Assembly: GCF_014698035.1 (NCBI RefSeq)
Contig: NZ_JACJSF010000025.1
Coordinates: 32,195 to 96,194, forward strand
Direction of reading: 5' to 3'
Length of the DNA stretch: 64,000 nucleotides
Origin: Desmonostoc muscorum FACHB-395
GTDB taxonomy: Bacteria; Cyanobacteriota; Cyanobacteriia; Cyanobacteriales; Nostocaceae
The translations under genes and the position numbers were made by a program. Shown here in pieces: positions 44,428-54,202 of the stretch; position 1 is the first letter of the stretch, and each line of letters begins with the position of its first letter. The notes under the pieces are model-generated. The model was given only the letters and a program-made list of their open reading frames with translations, searched no databases and was not told the origin of the DNA.

Positions 44428-44592
44428 TAGGGAGGGGGCATTGGGAATTGGGCATTGGGCATAGAGAAGAGACAAGGAAGAGGGGGAAAACAAGGGAGAG
44501 ACTTGTTCAATAGATTCCCCCTTGTCTCTCTTGTCCCCTTGCTCCCTTGCCCCCTGCTCCCTTGCCCCTTTTCCCCCTCTCCTCCACTTCCC
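44428..44592. repeat. G-rich/C-rich short repeats between ycf23 and the aminotransferase gene
   Basis: GGGGGCATTGGGAATTGGGCATTGGGC is followed by AGAGACAAGGAAGAGGGGG and its C-rich complement (CCCCCTTGTCTCTCTTGTCCCC). It is of the same vocabulary as the tracts at 12360, 19470 and 29650. The arms can form a long imperfect hairpin that may serve as terminator for both convergent genes. Confidence 0.75.
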
Positions 44593-45741
44593 TCACCCCA
44601 AACAATCCTTCAACGCATAAATCACCTGGTCTTGCTGGTGCTGTGTCAATTCTGGGAACATGGGCAAAGCTATGACTTCATGGCAAGCTTGCTCTGCTAT
44701 TGGTAAGTCGCCAATTTGATAGCCCAGATTTTGATAAACTGGCTGCAAATGTAAAGGGTAGGGGTAATAAATCATTGAACTTACGCCCTGCTCTTGCAAT
44801 TGATTACGCACCCAATCTCGATATTTGGCGCTAGAACCATTCCGCCCTTCACCTGAGATGCGAACAGTGTATTGATTCCACACCCCAATACCCCCAGGTA
44901 ATTCTTGAGGCGGGACGATTCCCGGAATTTGGCTAAGGAATTGATAGTAATAGTTGGCGATATCTCGACGGCGATCGTTCCAAGTATCTAAATAACGCAG
45001 CTTAATCTGCAATATGGCTGCTTGGAGAGCATCCAAGCGGCTATTTACACCAATTTCCTCGTGTAAATATCTAACTTTACTACCATGCTCCCGGAGTATT
45101 CGCAGTTTAGTAGCGATCGCAGGATCATTAGTCGTTATTGCTCCGCCATCGCCGCAACCACCAAGATTTTTGGTAGGGTAGAAACTAAAGCAACCAAGAT
45201 GTCCAATACTTCCTACTTTTTCATCAGCCCACATTGCGCCTGTAGACTGAGCGCAATCTTCAATTATTGACAAATTGTGAGATTGAGCGATTGCCATTAA
45301 TGATGTCATATCCACGGGTTGTCCAAAGAGGTGAACCGGGATAATCGCTTTAGTTTTAGGTGTAATCGCTGCTGCTACTTGCTCCACATCCAAATTAAAG
45401 GTAGTAGCGTCAATGTCAACGAAAACAGGTTTTGCACCAACGGCGCTAATTACTTCAGATGTAGCAATAAAGGTGAAAGGCGTTGTAATCACTTCATCGC
45501 CTGCACCAATTTCCAAGACTCGTAACGCTAAGTAGAGCGCATCAGTACCAGAATTACAAGCCACACATTGAGTAACAGTATTATAAGCAGCAAATTGTTG
45601 CTCAAAGCTTTCAACTAGGGGGCCGCCAATATAGCGCCCAGAAGCCAGAACCTCTAAAACGGCTGCACTTACTTCTGCTTCGATGGTGGTGTATTGCTGC
45701 TTGATATCAAAGGCAGGGATGGGATTTACACTTTGGATCAT
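44593..45741 (-). CDS. DegT/DnrJ/EryC1 sugar aminotransferase
   Basis: 382 residues. It is a PLP enzyme of the DegT/StrS aminotransferase family that transfers an amino group to a nucleotide-linked keto-sugar, mostly for O-antigen or capsule sugars. The PLP Lys is Lys191 in CFSFYPTKNLGGCGDGG. Other conserved blocks are YIGGPLVESFEQQFA, CNSGTDALYLAL, EVITTPFTFIAT, VHLFGQPVDMTSL, IEDCAQSTGA and GVNSRLDALQAAILQIKL. The substrate sugar is not known. The nearest glycan-related operon lies at 51156-54202, 5.4 kb away, so a link would be speculative. Confidence 0.93.
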   Translation of the reverse strand: MIQSVNPIPAFDIKQQYTTIEAEVSAAVLEVLASGRYIGGPLVESFEQQFAAYNTVTQCVACNSGTDALYLALRVLEIGAGDEVITTPFTFIATSEVISAVGAKPVFVDIDATTFNLDVEQVAAAITPKTKAIIPVHLFGQPVDMTSLMAIAQSHNLSIIEDCAQSTGAMWADEKVGSIGHLGCFSFYPTKNLGGCGDGGAITTNDPAIATKLRILREHGSKVRYLHEEIGVNSRLDALQAAILQIKLRYLDTWNDRRRDIANYYYQFLSQIPGIVPPQELPGGIGVWNQYTVRISGEGRNGSSAKYRDWVRNQLQEQGVSSMIYYPYPLHLQPVYQNLGYQIGDLPIAEQACHEVIALPMFPELTQHQQDQVIYALKDCLG

Positions 45742-46069
45742 GAGTTCTCATTTTATCGGGAGATACAAAGGATGCACTTCGAGAGTCAATTTTTGCTGAT
45801 TGAATTGTTAATCAAAAAGGAGCAACTAAGAGACTATCGCCTAAGATACGCATCTATTAGGGTTTTTACTTAAATTGTGGCGCGGTAGACTACCGCACAT
45901 TTAATTTACAGATAGTAGACATACTAGGAGTTTGCCATGTTAAGGTTGTACCATTTTTTAATTTTGAATTGATGAAGGTGATATATATCAACCAAGATCC
46001 AACACATCGGATCAAAGTTCCAGGTGTGTGAGCTGCTTTGAGAAGAAAATACTAGGAGATAGAAAACCC
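45742..46069. other. Gap upstream of the aminotransferase and FetB-like genes
   Basis: About 330 AT-rich bases without a gene. A short palindrome GCGGTAGACTACCGC lies near 45880-45895. The FetB-like gene has an AGGAG site at 46053-46057. Confidence 0.5.
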
Positions 46070-46846
46070 ATGCAGGATATGATCAAGCTGGATTTCGTGG
46101 ATTTAGCTATTGCTGTGGGATTGATGGCGATCGCCATTGGTTTATCTGCCTGGGAAAAATTAGGATTAGAGTTAAACCTAGCCCTTGCTACTGGGAGAAC
46201 CATCTTACAACTTCTTGTATTGGGATACATTTTAGATTTCATCTTGGCTTTAGACAATGCTTGGGCAGTTTTGGCGCTATTAGCAATAATGCTGACAATT
46301 ACGGCGATTGTCGCACGAAATCGCATCAGCCAAAAAATTCCTCATTTGTTGCCTTTGGTGTGGGGTGCAATTTTAATTAGTACCGTCCTGACAGTGTTTT
46401 ACACTAACTTCTTGATTATTCAACCAGACAGATGGTATGAACCACAGTATATAATTCCCTTAGTAGGAATAGTCTTAGGCAATGCTACCAATGCAGCTGC
46501 GATCGCAGGCGAACGTCTTGTCAGCACCATTAATTCCAGCCATCTCGAAATAGAAACCCACTTGAGTTTAGGCGCAACGCCCCAGCAAGCAGTTAGCCAG
46601 TATCGCAAAGATGCCATCAGAGCCGGATTGATCCCCACTCTCAATCAAATGATTCTGATCGGGATGGTCGCAATACCAGGAATCACCACCGGACAGTTAC
46701 TAGCTGGTGTGAAACCTCTGGATGCTGTATCTTACGAAATATTAATTATCTTTATGGTTGCTTTCGCTAACTTGTTGACAACAATTTTGCTTACTAGGGG
46801 GTTGTGTCGTCAGTTTTTCAATTCCGCCGCGCAGTTAGTCATTTAA
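46070..46846 (+). CDS. FetB-like permease (UPF0014), probable iron/metal exporter
   Basis: 258 residues from ATG 46070 (MQDMIKLDFVDLAIAVGLMAIA), with AGGAG upstream; an ATG at 46028 would add a non-hydrophobic leader. The protein has about seven membrane helices and the conserved UPF0014 core: ALATGRTILQLLVLGYIL, GIVLGNATNAAAIAGERL, LGATPQQAVSQYRKDAIRAGLIPTLNQMILIGMVAIPG, TTGQLLAG. FetB forms an ABC export pump with FetA in E. coli to protect against iron excess. No ATPase subunit gene adjoins it here; the partner would have to be elsewhere. Cytoplasmic membrane. Confidence 0.9.
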   Translation: MQDMIKLDFVDLAIAVGLMAIAIGLSAWEKLGLELNLALATGRTILQLLVLGYILDFILALDNAWAVLALLAIMLTITAIVARNRISQKIPHLLPLVWGAILISTVLTVFYTNFLIIQPDRWYEPQYIIPLVGIVLGNATNAAAIAGERLVSTINSSHLEIETHLSLGATPQQAVSQYRKDAIRAGLIPTLNQMILIGMVAIPGITTGQLLAGVKPLDAVSYEILIIFMVAFANLLTTILLTRGLCRQFFNSAAQLVI

Positions 46847-47185
46847 ACAAGTCTTCAAGAGCTAATATAAGGAAGCTGATACCCAAATCAATAATGGGAC
46901 TAGTCCTTTCAAGGTGACTAGTAAAATCTCTTTTTTCTCTCTGCGCTCTCTGCGCCTCTGCGGTTTAAAAATGATTTTTCGGCGTTGCTTGCGGTGTCCA
47001 AGGACTTGTAATATCTGCTAAAAATTTTTAATTTTAATCCCATTGGACTAATTTACACAAGAATATCTAATCTCATAGAAATTACATATTCCTCCGATCG
47101 CATGAGTACAGAATTCTGTAATCTTGGCACACTGGTAACGTAGAAGTTAAAAATTGAATGACTTCTAGAAGTGTCGGAGGTAAAT
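46847..47185. other. Gap before the pentapeptide-repeat gene
   Basis: About 340 bases. A CTCTGCGCTCTCTGCGCCTCTGCG repeat lies at about 46939-46963, and a long hairpin-like GACTAGTCC...GGTGACTAGT near 46897-46923. The gene start at 47186 has a strong GGAGG at 47176-47180. Confidence 0.55.
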
Positions 47186-47626
47186 ATGAAACGAATTTTT
47201 TTGACGGCAGCAGCCTTACTCAGCACGCTATCTTTAGCTGCGCCTATTCCCGTCAAAGCAGAAAACTCCGTCCCTGTCCGGCGCTTGCTGGAAACTAGAG
47301 CATGTCTTGGATGTAATTTAGCAGGAGCAAACCTCAAAGGCGCTCATTTGATAGGTGTTGACCTGAGAAATGCAAATTTAAAAGGAGCTAATCTCGAAGG
47401 TGCTAATTTAGAAGGCGCTGATTTAACTGGTGCTAATTTGAAGTCTGCTAATCTCACAGAAGCATTCGTCAGCGATACCATTTTAAACAATGCCAATCTC
47501 ACCAACGTTAATTTGAGTAATTCCCGTTTATATAATACTGACGTAGATGGCGCTGTTTTGGCTAATATTGATTTAAGCGGTGCAGATGTATTCAATACTG
47601 CCATTAGCGTCGGTGGTGAATATTAA
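47186..47626 (+). CDS. Exported pentapeptide-repeat protein
   Basis: 146 residues from ATG 47186, fixed by GGAGG at 47176-47180; the ATG at 47171 is too early. A signal peptide (MKRIFLTAAALLSTLSLAAPIPVKAEN) leads into about twenty A(D/N)LXX pentapeptides (NLAGANLKGAHLIGVDLRN, NLKGANLEGANLEGADLTG). These repeats make a right-handed quadrilateral beta-helix. A short CLGC pair precedes them. Function is unknown; the export signal places it in the periplasm or thylakoid lumen, where several cyanobacterial pentapeptide proteins are found. It stands alone between fetB and the convergent tldE. Confidence 0.88.
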   Translation: MKRIFLTAAALLSTLSLAAPIPVKAENSVPVRRLLETRACLGCNLAGANLKGAHLIGVDLRNANLKGANLEGANLEGADLTGANLKSANLTEAFVSDTILNNANLTNVNLSNSRLYNTDVDGAVLANIDLSGADVFNTAISVGGEY

Positions 47627-47696
47627 TGGTGAGTCATGATTTTAAAGTGATGAGTTAAGAGTTATATTCAACTCCTAACTCTGCACTTTTCAAGCT

Positions 47697-49043
47697 TTAT
47701 TCACCAGTAATTGACAGTTCATTAACCCAGATTTTCGGGCAAACTCCCCCTGGCGTTAACTCTGCCTCTTTTTCTACATAAATAATTGACTTTAAGAGTT
47801 CCAAGAAATCGCCAGCAACCGTTGCTGACTCAATACTTGTCCTAACACCCTTATTAACTAGCCAACCATCAAACGGCAAAGAAAAGGAACCTTGCAAAGA
47901 TTTAACTCCTGCATGGAGAGCTTGTAAATCATCGATAAAAATCACATTTTCAGCAGTGTCTAAACTTAACTCTTCTTCAGAAGTCGCTGTTGTAAAAACG
48001 TGATAAAAATTCGGACTAACACTGACTTTTGCACCAATACTGGCATTACCTGTTGGCTGGGCATTCAACCTTTTAGCAGTACCCGCACTGTGGAGAAAGC
48101 TTGTTAAAACGCCATTTTCAATTAGCGAAATCTGCCGAGTCGGAGTTCCTTCACCATCAAAAGTTTCTGCTCCTACGTTAGCTGGGTGCAGTGCATCGTC
48201 AAAAACTGAAAGTAGAGGAGAAGCAATTTGCTTACCTAAATCATCAGGAGTAGATAGGCTTTGATTGTCCAAAATGCTTTGAGCGTTGAACAAGTTAGAA
48301 AAAGCACCCAACAGACTTAAGAAAGCTTCTGCTGAGAAAACAACTCGATATTTACCAGTCTTGATTTTTTCATAATTCAAGTGGCTGATAGTTTTATCCG
48401 CAGTTTCTTTGATGCAACCATTGATGTCTAGATTATCTAAACTTTGGTTGATTCTAAAAGCACCTGCACTGCGAGGTTTTTTTCCTTCTTCTTCAGTTTT
48501 GCTATAAAGATAAACTGATGCTAAAGAATGAGATTCAGTTCTGACTGCGCCATCGCTATTTAGATAAAATCTGTCAATATCTCTTTGTGATAAACCGTTA
48601 TAAGGCACACCTTTAATTGCTGGATGAGCTGCGAGTAATTCTTTTTCAGCTACCAACAATCTTTCTATAAGTGCAGCAACAGGTGCTTGGGGTGTCTTAT
48701 CTTGAGCTTTATTTGGAATAGGAACAGTAGCTTCGGGACTAAAATCTGGAACATTTTCTTTAACACCAAAGAAACTAGCTTCATAAGCAGTTTTCAAAGC
48801 TAATTCCAGTCCTTTGGAATCTACATCTGTGGTGCTGGTGACACCCATTGTATTCTCTTCATTCCAGACACGAACAGTAACACCAGAGCGATTTGAAGCT
48901 TTAACCTGTTTTGGCTCACCTTGGTCTACTTGCACGCTGGTATCATCTACTGTTGAGCCATAAATGTCAAATTTTTTAATGCCAAGCTTCTCGGCATTGT
49001 CCTTGGCAGAGTTTGCAATTTCATTGATATTTGGCATAGTCAA
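47697..49043 (-). CDS. pmbA: TldE/PmbA-type metalloprotease-related subunit
   Basis: 448 residues. PmbA (TldE) pairs with TldD as a protease that trims small peptides and the CcdA antidote in E. coli. The family pattern is seen: MPNINEIANSAKDNAEKLGIKKFDIYGS, VRVWNEENTMGVTSTTD, SLSTPDDLGKQIASPLLSVFDDALHP, ETFDGEGTPTRQISLIENGVLTSFLHS, GSFSLPFDGWLVNKGVR. No HExxxH is present, as expected for TldE. It lies 250 bases downstream of tldD on the same strand. That gap holds AT-rich TTTTAGATTTTGGATT-type repeats, so co-transcription is likely but not compact. Confidence 0.92.
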   Translation of the reverse strand: MTMPNINEIANSAKDNAEKLGIKKFDIYGSTVDDTSVQVDQGEPKQVKASNRSGVTVRVWNEENTMGVTSTTDVDSKGLELALKTAYEASFFGVKENVPDFSPEATVPIPNKAQDKTPQAPVAALIERLLVAEKELLAAHPAIKGVPYNGLSQRDIDRFYLNSDGAVRTESHSLASVYLYSKTEEEGKKPRSAGAFRINQSLDNLDINGCIKETADKTISHLNYEKIKTGKYRVVFSAEAFLSLLGAFSNLFNAQSILDNQSLSTPDDLGKQIASPLLSVFDDALHPANVGAETFDGEGTPTRQISLIENGVLTSFLHSAGTAKRLNAQPTGNASIGAKVSVSPNFYHVFTTATSEEELSLDTAENVIFIDDLQALHAGVKSLQGSFSLPFDGWLVNKGVRTSIESATVAGDFLELLKSIIYVEKEAELTPGGVCPKIWVNELSITGE

Positions 49044-49292
49044 TTTTGGATTTTAGATTTTAGATTTTGGATTGGCAGCGATTCTATTTTTAAGATTAGA
49101 TTTTGGATGTTATTGCTTATATTTCTCTCGAATAATTCTGACTGAATTAACAGTCAAAGAATTTGTTCTTTTAGATTTTAGATTGAACCTACGGAATTAT
49201 CCGGGAGCTTGAGCATTTTGGATTTTGAATATTACAATCCAAAATCCAAAATCGTTCGACTGAGCAAAGTCGAAGTCCAAAATCTAAAATTA

Positions 49293-50765
49293 TTATCGTC
49301 CACCGACGGTAATAGAATCAACCTTGATGTGGGGTTGCCCGACTGTGGTGTAAATGCTGCCACTAACAGAGCCACAAAAACCTGGTGCAATTTCCAAATC
49401 TTGGGAACACATAGAAATTTTATTCATAATTTCCTTAGCTTCACCAATTAAAATTGCTCCCTTTAGCGGTTTAGTGATTTTGCCATTTTCGATTAAATAA
49501 GCTTCATCAACACTAAAGTTAAATTGACCTGTAGCACCAACACTACCACCACCCATTTTCTTACAGTAAATACCTTTATCAACCGAGGCAAATAAATCAT
49601 CAGTACTATATTCGCCAGAATCAATATAAGTATTACGCATCCGGCTAGCAGCAGCAAAGGTATAATTTTGGCGGCGGCCACTTCCAGTTCTGGGGTGTCC
49701 GGTGCGTGCAGAACCTGTTCTATCTGCTAAGAAGTTTTTGAGAACGCCTTTTTCAATTAATAAGGTTCTTTGAGCAGGCATACCTTCGTCATCCATGTCA
49801 ATTGTCCCGAAGGCATTTTCAGAGCGCCCTTCATCCCAGGCTGTCAAACTTTCGTGGGCAATTTTCTCGCCTTTTTTGTCAGCAAAGGGAGTGGTATTGC
49901 GTTCAATTTGAGTGGTTTCTAGCAGGTGTCCGCAGGCTTCGTGGAAAATTACGCCGCCAAAGTGATTGGCCATAATAATCGGGTAAGTACCTGATTCCAC
50001 GTAATCGGCGTAGAGCATTTTGCCGGCAGATTCTGCTATTTTTTCGGCGGCTTGTTGAGAATCCCAAGTTCTCAAGAAATTGGCATCGCTAGTATTACCC
50101 GCGCGATCGCCAATTGAGGTACGATTAGCACCATCAGCACACAACAGGTTAAATCCTACCGACTGGGTGAGGCGAATATCACGGGCAAAAGTTCCGTCAC
50201 TGGCGGCGATTAAGACTTCTTGCCAATCCCGAAAATAAGTAGCACGGCGTGATTGGACATGGCTAGCTTTTTGCTTCAGGTGAGCAGTCCCATCAAGGAG
50301 GACTTCTCCCATTTCGCGGATAGAGCTACACACTGGTAGCCACGAATCTTTTCCTCTTTTGGTGGCGTAATCTCTCAGTAGTTCCAGGTTAATTTCGGGT
50401 ATGAAAGCTTTAGGGGCAGGTAATTGCAATCCCAGGATAGACAGACCTTTTTCTAAAGCTGCTTTCAAACCGGAAAACGAAAGGTCATTAGTGCTGACGT
50501 AGCAATCAGCTTTGCCACGAAATACTCTGACTCCCGCACCTGTAGACAGACTTGGTGAAATACTAGTGATGGAATCCTCTTCTGCAAGACAACTAATATA
50601 GTTGCGACGTTCTAAAAATAATTCGATGAAGTCAGCGCCTGCGGCGCGTCCTAATCCCAGAAGGGTAGCCAGGGGGGCTTCCCAGGTTTCATCGAAACGC
50701 TCTGGTGTAGAGGAATATTGTAAGGTGGGAAGTTGATTCGAGAGAAGTAGCGTACTTGTAAGCAT
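49293..50765 (-). CDS. tldD: TldD-type zinc metalloprotease
   Basis: 490 residues from ATG 50765 ([19 protein letters not shown]); an upstream in-frame ATG at 50843 adds 26 unconserved residues. The zinc motif HExxxH is seen as [12 protein letters not shown], about residue 275 of the chosen protein. Other family blocks are [62 protein letters not shown] and [31 protein letters not shown] (given as pieces). TldD is the catalytic partner of TldE, the next gene. Cytoplasmic protease complex for peptide trimming. Confidence 0.93.
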   Translation of the reverse strand: MLTSTLLLSNQLPTLQYSSTPERFDETWEAPLATLLGLGRAAGADFIELFLERRNYISCLAEEDSITSISPSLSTGAGVRVFRGKADCYVSTNDLSFSGLKAALEKGLSILGLQLPAPKAFIPEINLELLRDYATKRGKDSWLPVCSSIREMGEVLLDGTAHLKQKASHVQSRRATYFRDWQEVLIAASDGTFARDIRLTQSVGFNLLCADGANRTSIGDRAGNTSDANFLRTWDSQQAAEKIAESAGKMLYADYVESGTYPIIMANHFGGVIFHEACGHLLETTQIERNTTPFADKKGEKIAHESLTAWDEGRSENAFGTIDMDDEGMPAQRTLLIEKGVLKNFLADRTGSARTGHPRTGSGRRQNYTFAAASRMRNTYIDSGEYSTDDLFASVDKGIYCKKMGGGSVGATGQFNFSVDEAYLIENGKITKPLKGAILIGEAKEIMNKISMCSQDLEIAPGFCGSVSGSIYTTVGQPHIKVDSITVGGR

Positions 50766-50918
50766 GGGTAGCCTCGTCTGCTGGCGTAATTCAGAGATTT
50801 GACTGAAAAATCCTGGTGTGTTCACTCTAGCAAATTTACTCAACTACCATCTTGACCAATTCTTTGAAAAGTAGTGTGGATTTCCCTAACTCTTCTTCAA
50901 AAGGGTTGTCAATAAAAA

Positions 50919-50936
50919 AGCCCGCAAAGGCGGGCT
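50919..50936 (-). terminator. Rho-independent terminator of the glycosyltransferase operon
   Basis: AGCCCGC (50919-50925), loop AAAG, GCGGGCT (50930-50936). On the minus strand the stem is followed by TTTTTTATT. It lies 220 bases past the stop of the glycosyltransferase gene and upstream of tldD. Confidence 0.85.
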
Positions 50937-51155
50937 GAGATTTTGAAAATTCCCACCATTGAGGGTAATGGCAGAAAATGAGATACACCTAATATTATGT
51001 ATTTACTTAGTACTCTTCTCAATGAAGGGAGTCAGGAGCTAGAGATGCTCTAACTCTAGTAATAAGAAAGAAACTTCCTGACGAATAACTCCTACTAAAT
51101 ATGTAATCTTATTTCCTACAAAGGCTTAATTTAATCCAGACTATCACTCTTAGCT

Positions 51156-51980
51156 TTATTTACGATTTCCCATTTTCAGTGGAATTCTTGCTGTTTGTTG
51201 CTCATTGAAAGTCTGACTTAAATTGGAACTTTGTCCTGTAGATAATAGATTCTTAAACAAGAGCTTCAGTGTGCGAGTAATAGTTTTCAAAATTTTCATT
51301 TTGCTCGCAGTTGGCTTTTGGTCATATCTCAAAACCATTGGAATTTCTGCGATTTTTGGTCTGAGTACTTTGGCTTTCAATAGTAAATCTATCATGCAAG
51401 CAAATCCACTTTCAGTAAATAGATTGTCACCATAATAGATATCTAATTTACTAACAAAATTACGGTTATATAGCCTGTAACCACAAGTGTAGTCTCTTAC
51501 ACCGGGTACACGGGCTGCAATTCTAAACAGCCAGCTAGCTCCATAACTCATTATCTCTCTAAATTTTGATAAACCTATTACTTTAGAGCCTTTTCGGTAT
51601 CTAGATGCGATCGCAATATCATAGCTACCAGCTATCATAGTGTCATACATCTTTATTAAGAGTTCTGGCGGTTGAGTGTTATCGCAATCCATCGCGGCTA
51701 AAAAATCGCCTTCTTGAGAAATTTCTAAGAAAGTCCTAAAACCTGTTTTAATTGCTTCACCTAAACCAGCATTCTTGGGATGTTGGACTAAGTTAAGTAA
51801 TACTCCCAGTGATTGAGATTCTTCTAAAGCAGTCTGAGCAGTTGCATCAGTACTACCATCATCAACAAGAATCAGTTTTATCTCCATATTAGAGATTTGC
51901 TGCAATGTCTGAAATCTTTTGAACAAGGGGCGAATTGATTCTTGCTCGTTGTATGCGGGTAAAAGAACAAAAAGACTCAT
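51156..51980 (-). CDS. Family 2 glycosyltransferase, dolichyl/polyprenyl-phosphate sugar synthase type
   Basis: 274 residues from ATG 51980 (MSLFVLLPAYNEQES), fixed by AGGAG just upstream; an ATG at 52013 is not conserved. The GT2 signature runs LLPAYNEQESI, ILVDDGSTDAT, HPKNAGLGEAIKTGF and AAMDCDNTQPPELL, with the metal site DCDNTQ in place of DxD, then RYRKGSKV. No C-terminal membrane helices are present, as in soluble Dpm1-like enzymes. The product would be a sugar linked to a polyprenyl phosphate at the inner membrane. The upstream genes encode an FAD enzyme and a flippase-like pair, so it probably builds a lipid-linked sugar for export. Confidence 0.9.
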   Translation of the reverse strand: MSLFVLLPAYNEQESIRPLFKRFQTLQQISNMEIKLILVDDGSTDATAQTALEESQSLGVLLNLVQHPKNAGLGEAIKTGFRTFLEISQEGDFLAAMDCDNTQPPELLIKMYDTMIAGSYDIAIASRYRKGSKVIGLSKFREIMSYGASWLFRIAARVPGVRDYTCGYRLYNRNFVSKLDIYYGDNLFTESGFACMIDLLLKAKVLRPKIAEIPMVLRYDQKPTASKMKILKTITRTLKLLFKNLLSTGQSSNLSQTFNEQQTARIPLKMGNRK

Positions 51981-52024
51981 AAAGACTCCTGTAATTTTTA
52001 AAATAAAATCCAATTAATCAAATT

Positions 52025-53329
52025 TCAAGAATTCAGCAATGTTGATTTCTTGAGAAATTCATCAACCTGTCGCACAACTGCGTTGTTGTTGACGCTATCA
52101 TTGACCAACTGTGAGGTATTGACGACGAAAAAATCTTCGTTTTCGGTACTCACTTTTGGAACAAGGCTGGAATAATCTAAAACTTGTAGTGGCTGCACTT
52201 TAATAGCTCGATTTATATGTGCTGCTACAATGTCATCTGCTTTGAGTTCTGGGAACATCAAACGTATACCCTGAAAAAATACTTGGCGCAATTCATCATC
52301 GGGCTGTTTTAGTAACGGGTCAGTGGAAAGGATATATTTTGGTAGAAATGTCATGTGATATCCTGCTGTTTCTTGCAAAGAAACTAAGTTGCTCATACCG
52401 ATGACTCCGGTAAAAGGAATAGTTCTATCGGCGATATTTACGACGTAATAAGGAACTAAAGCTTTGCGAGTAATCAATACCATGCAGATTACACCCAGGT
52501 ATTCTACTGTTTCACCAGTGTCGGAAACTTTTATCAGTTCATCAGCAGCAACTTGTTGCAAAATATTAACTGGGCCAGTAAAAATTACCTTATCAAAATG
52601 TTCCTTTTTACCCTGAAATTCTACCCACATTCCACCGCCTGGATGAGACGCGATATATTCTACTGCAACCCCTGTGTGAATACGACCTCCAGCCGCATAA
52701 ATTAACTTTTCTATATGGTCAAAAACAGTTTTGTAACCGCCTGAAACGTAACCAAGTTGTTCTTTATTTAATGAAGAATCACGCGCTGAAAATAGTCGTT
52801 TGATATAAGCCCAAATAAAAACTGCTGATATTCTCTTATAGTTCTCTCCTAATTTGGATAAAAGTAAAGGTTTCCAGAGCTTTTCGTATGTGCTTTTACC
52901 ACCGAGTTTTAATAGCCAATCTTCCACTAAAATCTTCTCTAAGCGCCGCCAGTTATTCAGACGTGAACCATATAGGAGAGTAAAGGCTAATCTGATTTTA
53001 CCTATAAGTCCAAATAGAGGAAAGCGAAGAAATTCTATAGTGTTACTGATAGAATAGAATTTTTTATTGTCATAAAATCCTGTTAAACTTCTATGCCAAC
53101 GCAGTTTATCTCCAAGCCCAATATCTCTGAGAAAATTTATTAAATGAGTATCAGAAGGTAGGATAACGTGATAAAAGCGATCCCAAGTAAACAACCCATA
53201 ATCATGATACGTGGTGAGCCCACCAAGCTGTTTGTTGCTATCGAAGACAGTTACTATATGTCCTTGATGTGCAAGACGTTGGGCTAATACTAGACCAGTT
53301 ATTCCTCCGCCAACAATACCTATATTCAT
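52025..53329 (-). CDS. FAD-dependent oxidoreductase of the amine oxidase/protoporphyrinogen oxidase type
   Basis: 434 residues. The FAD Rossmann motif MNIGIVGGGITGLVLAQRLAHQGHIVTVFDSNKQLGG (as pieces) opens the protein. The rest has the PHYTD/PPOX-like build (GLFTWDRFYHVILPSD, LWKPLLLSKLGENYKRISAVF, GGYKTVFDHIEKLIYAAGGRI). Related enzymes act on sugars (UDP-galactopyranose mutase) or lipids/carotenoids. It lies between a flippase-like pair and a GT2, a context in which I infer sugar or lipid modification, but the reaction is not readable. Gap to the GT2 ATG is 44 bases, so one transcript is likely. Confidence 0.83.
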   Translation of the reverse strand: MNIGIVGGGITGLVLAQRLAHQGHIVTVFDSNKQLGGLTTYHDYGLFTWDRFYHVILPSDTHLINFLRDIGLGDKLRWHRSLTGFYDNKKFYSISNTIEFLRFPLFGLIGKIRLAFTLLYGSRLNNWRRLEKILVEDWLLKLGGKSTYEKLWKPLLLSKLGENYKRISAVFIWAYIKRLFSARDSSLNKEQLGYVSGGYKTVFDHIEKLIYAAGGRIHTGVAVEYIASHPGGGMWVEFQGKKEHFDKVIFTGPVNILQQVAADELIKVSDTGETVEYLGVICMVLITRKALVPYYVVNIADRTIPFTGVIGMSNLVSLQETAGYHMTFLPKYILSTDPLLKQPDDELRQVFFQGIRLMFPELKADDIVAAHINRAIKVQPLQVLDYSSLVPKVSTENEDFFVVNTSQLVNDSVNNNAVVRQVDEFLKKSTLLNS

Positions 53330-53424
53330 AAATTTAATTTATATTTTTGTAGCTATGTTTTTGAGATTTATCTTCAGAGGCTGTTAATAACATTAATAAC
53401 CTCAATAATTCGGCTCTTTAGCTA

Positions 53425-53781
53425 TCAGTTTACAACAAGAACTACACCAGTTATGATAATAGATATTCCTAACCACTGGCTAAATACAACTCGCTCTTTT
53501 AAAAGATAGTGAGAAGCAATTGGGATCAGTGCATACATTAGTCCTAAAACTGGAAATGCTTGACTTAGAGGAATTGTCCGCAATACATAAAGCCACAATA
53601 CAGTCATAAATGTATAGCAGATAAACCAAATCCAAAAATAACGAGACAATAAAAGATTTAAAATAGATGTGCTAGATCCCTTAGTAGGGCTAGAAATATG
53701 AAGTCCATATTTTAGTGATATGTTAGCTGTGGTTCCGAATAAAACTACAACTATTAAAAGTAGCCAGGTAATAATGTTCAT
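53425..53781 (-). CDS. Small four-helix DMT/SMR-like transporter subunit
   Basis: 118 residues with four membrane helices: IITWLLLIVVVLFGTTANISLKYG, YFWIWFICYTFMTVLWLYVL, LSQAFPVLGLMYALIPIASHYLL and VVFSQWLGISIIITGVVLVV. The PVLGLMYALIPI segment resembles the ArnE/ArnF and EmrE build. It lies 37 bases downstream of a second small protein of the same sort. The two probably form a heterodimer that flips a lipid-linked sugar, as ArnE-ArnF does for aminoarabinose lipid in Gram-negatives. The function is inferred from length, helix pattern and neighbours. Confidence 0.78.
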   Translation of the reverse strand: MNIITWLLLIVVVLFGTTANISLKYGLHISSPTKGSSTSILNLLLSRYFWIWFICYTFMTVLWLYVLRTIPLSQAFPVLGLMYALIPIASHYLLKERVVFSQWLGISIIITGVVLVVN

Positions 53782-53818
53782 GTTCTAATAGGTTTTGTAG
53801 AATTTACTATAGAGAAAT

Positions 53819-54202
53819 TTATATAGGCTTTTTCAAAGGAATAACTACTAAAAGAATACCTAGAAAAATAGTGATTACTCCTGCAATTCGAGTTAGTGTA
53901 ATCACTTCATTAAAAAAGTAGTATGAACCGAAAAGTATACCGACATAATTTAAACTAGTCAGTGGATAAGCAATACTCAATTTTACCGATCGCAAAGCTA
54001 GTATCCAATTGACTATTCCTAAGCAATAAACACTAACAGCTAATGCTAATTTTTGAAGAAATACCCAATCTAATAGTCCCTCATCTGTATGACTCATGGT
54101 ATATTTCATGAGCAATTGCCCAGAAATACTAAATAAAATACTGACAAACAAGATAATATAGGGAATTATTTTAACGTTTGAAATTTCCAATATAGATTTC
54201 AT
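53819..54202 (-). CDS. Small four-helix DMT/SMR-like transporter subunit
   Basis: 127 residues, four membrane helices: IIPYIILFVSILFSISGQLLMKY, FLQKLALAVSVYCLGIVNWILAL, SIAYPLTSLNYVGILFGSYYFF and IAGVITIFLGILLVVIPL. The SIAYPLTSLNYVG block is characteristic of the ArnF/EamA-like half. It is the first gene of the putative operon and probably pairs with the next one (53425-53781). The two share a general pattern but little identity, as expected for heterodimeric flippases. A doubtful 72-codon frame overlaps its start (54171-54389). Confidence 0.78.
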   Translation of the reverse strand: MKSILEISNVKIIPYIILFVSILFSISGQLLMKYTMSHTDEGLLDWVFLQKLALAVSVYCLGIVNWILALRSVKLSIAYPLTSLNYVGILFGSYYFFNEVITLTRIAGVITIFLGILLVVIPLKKPI

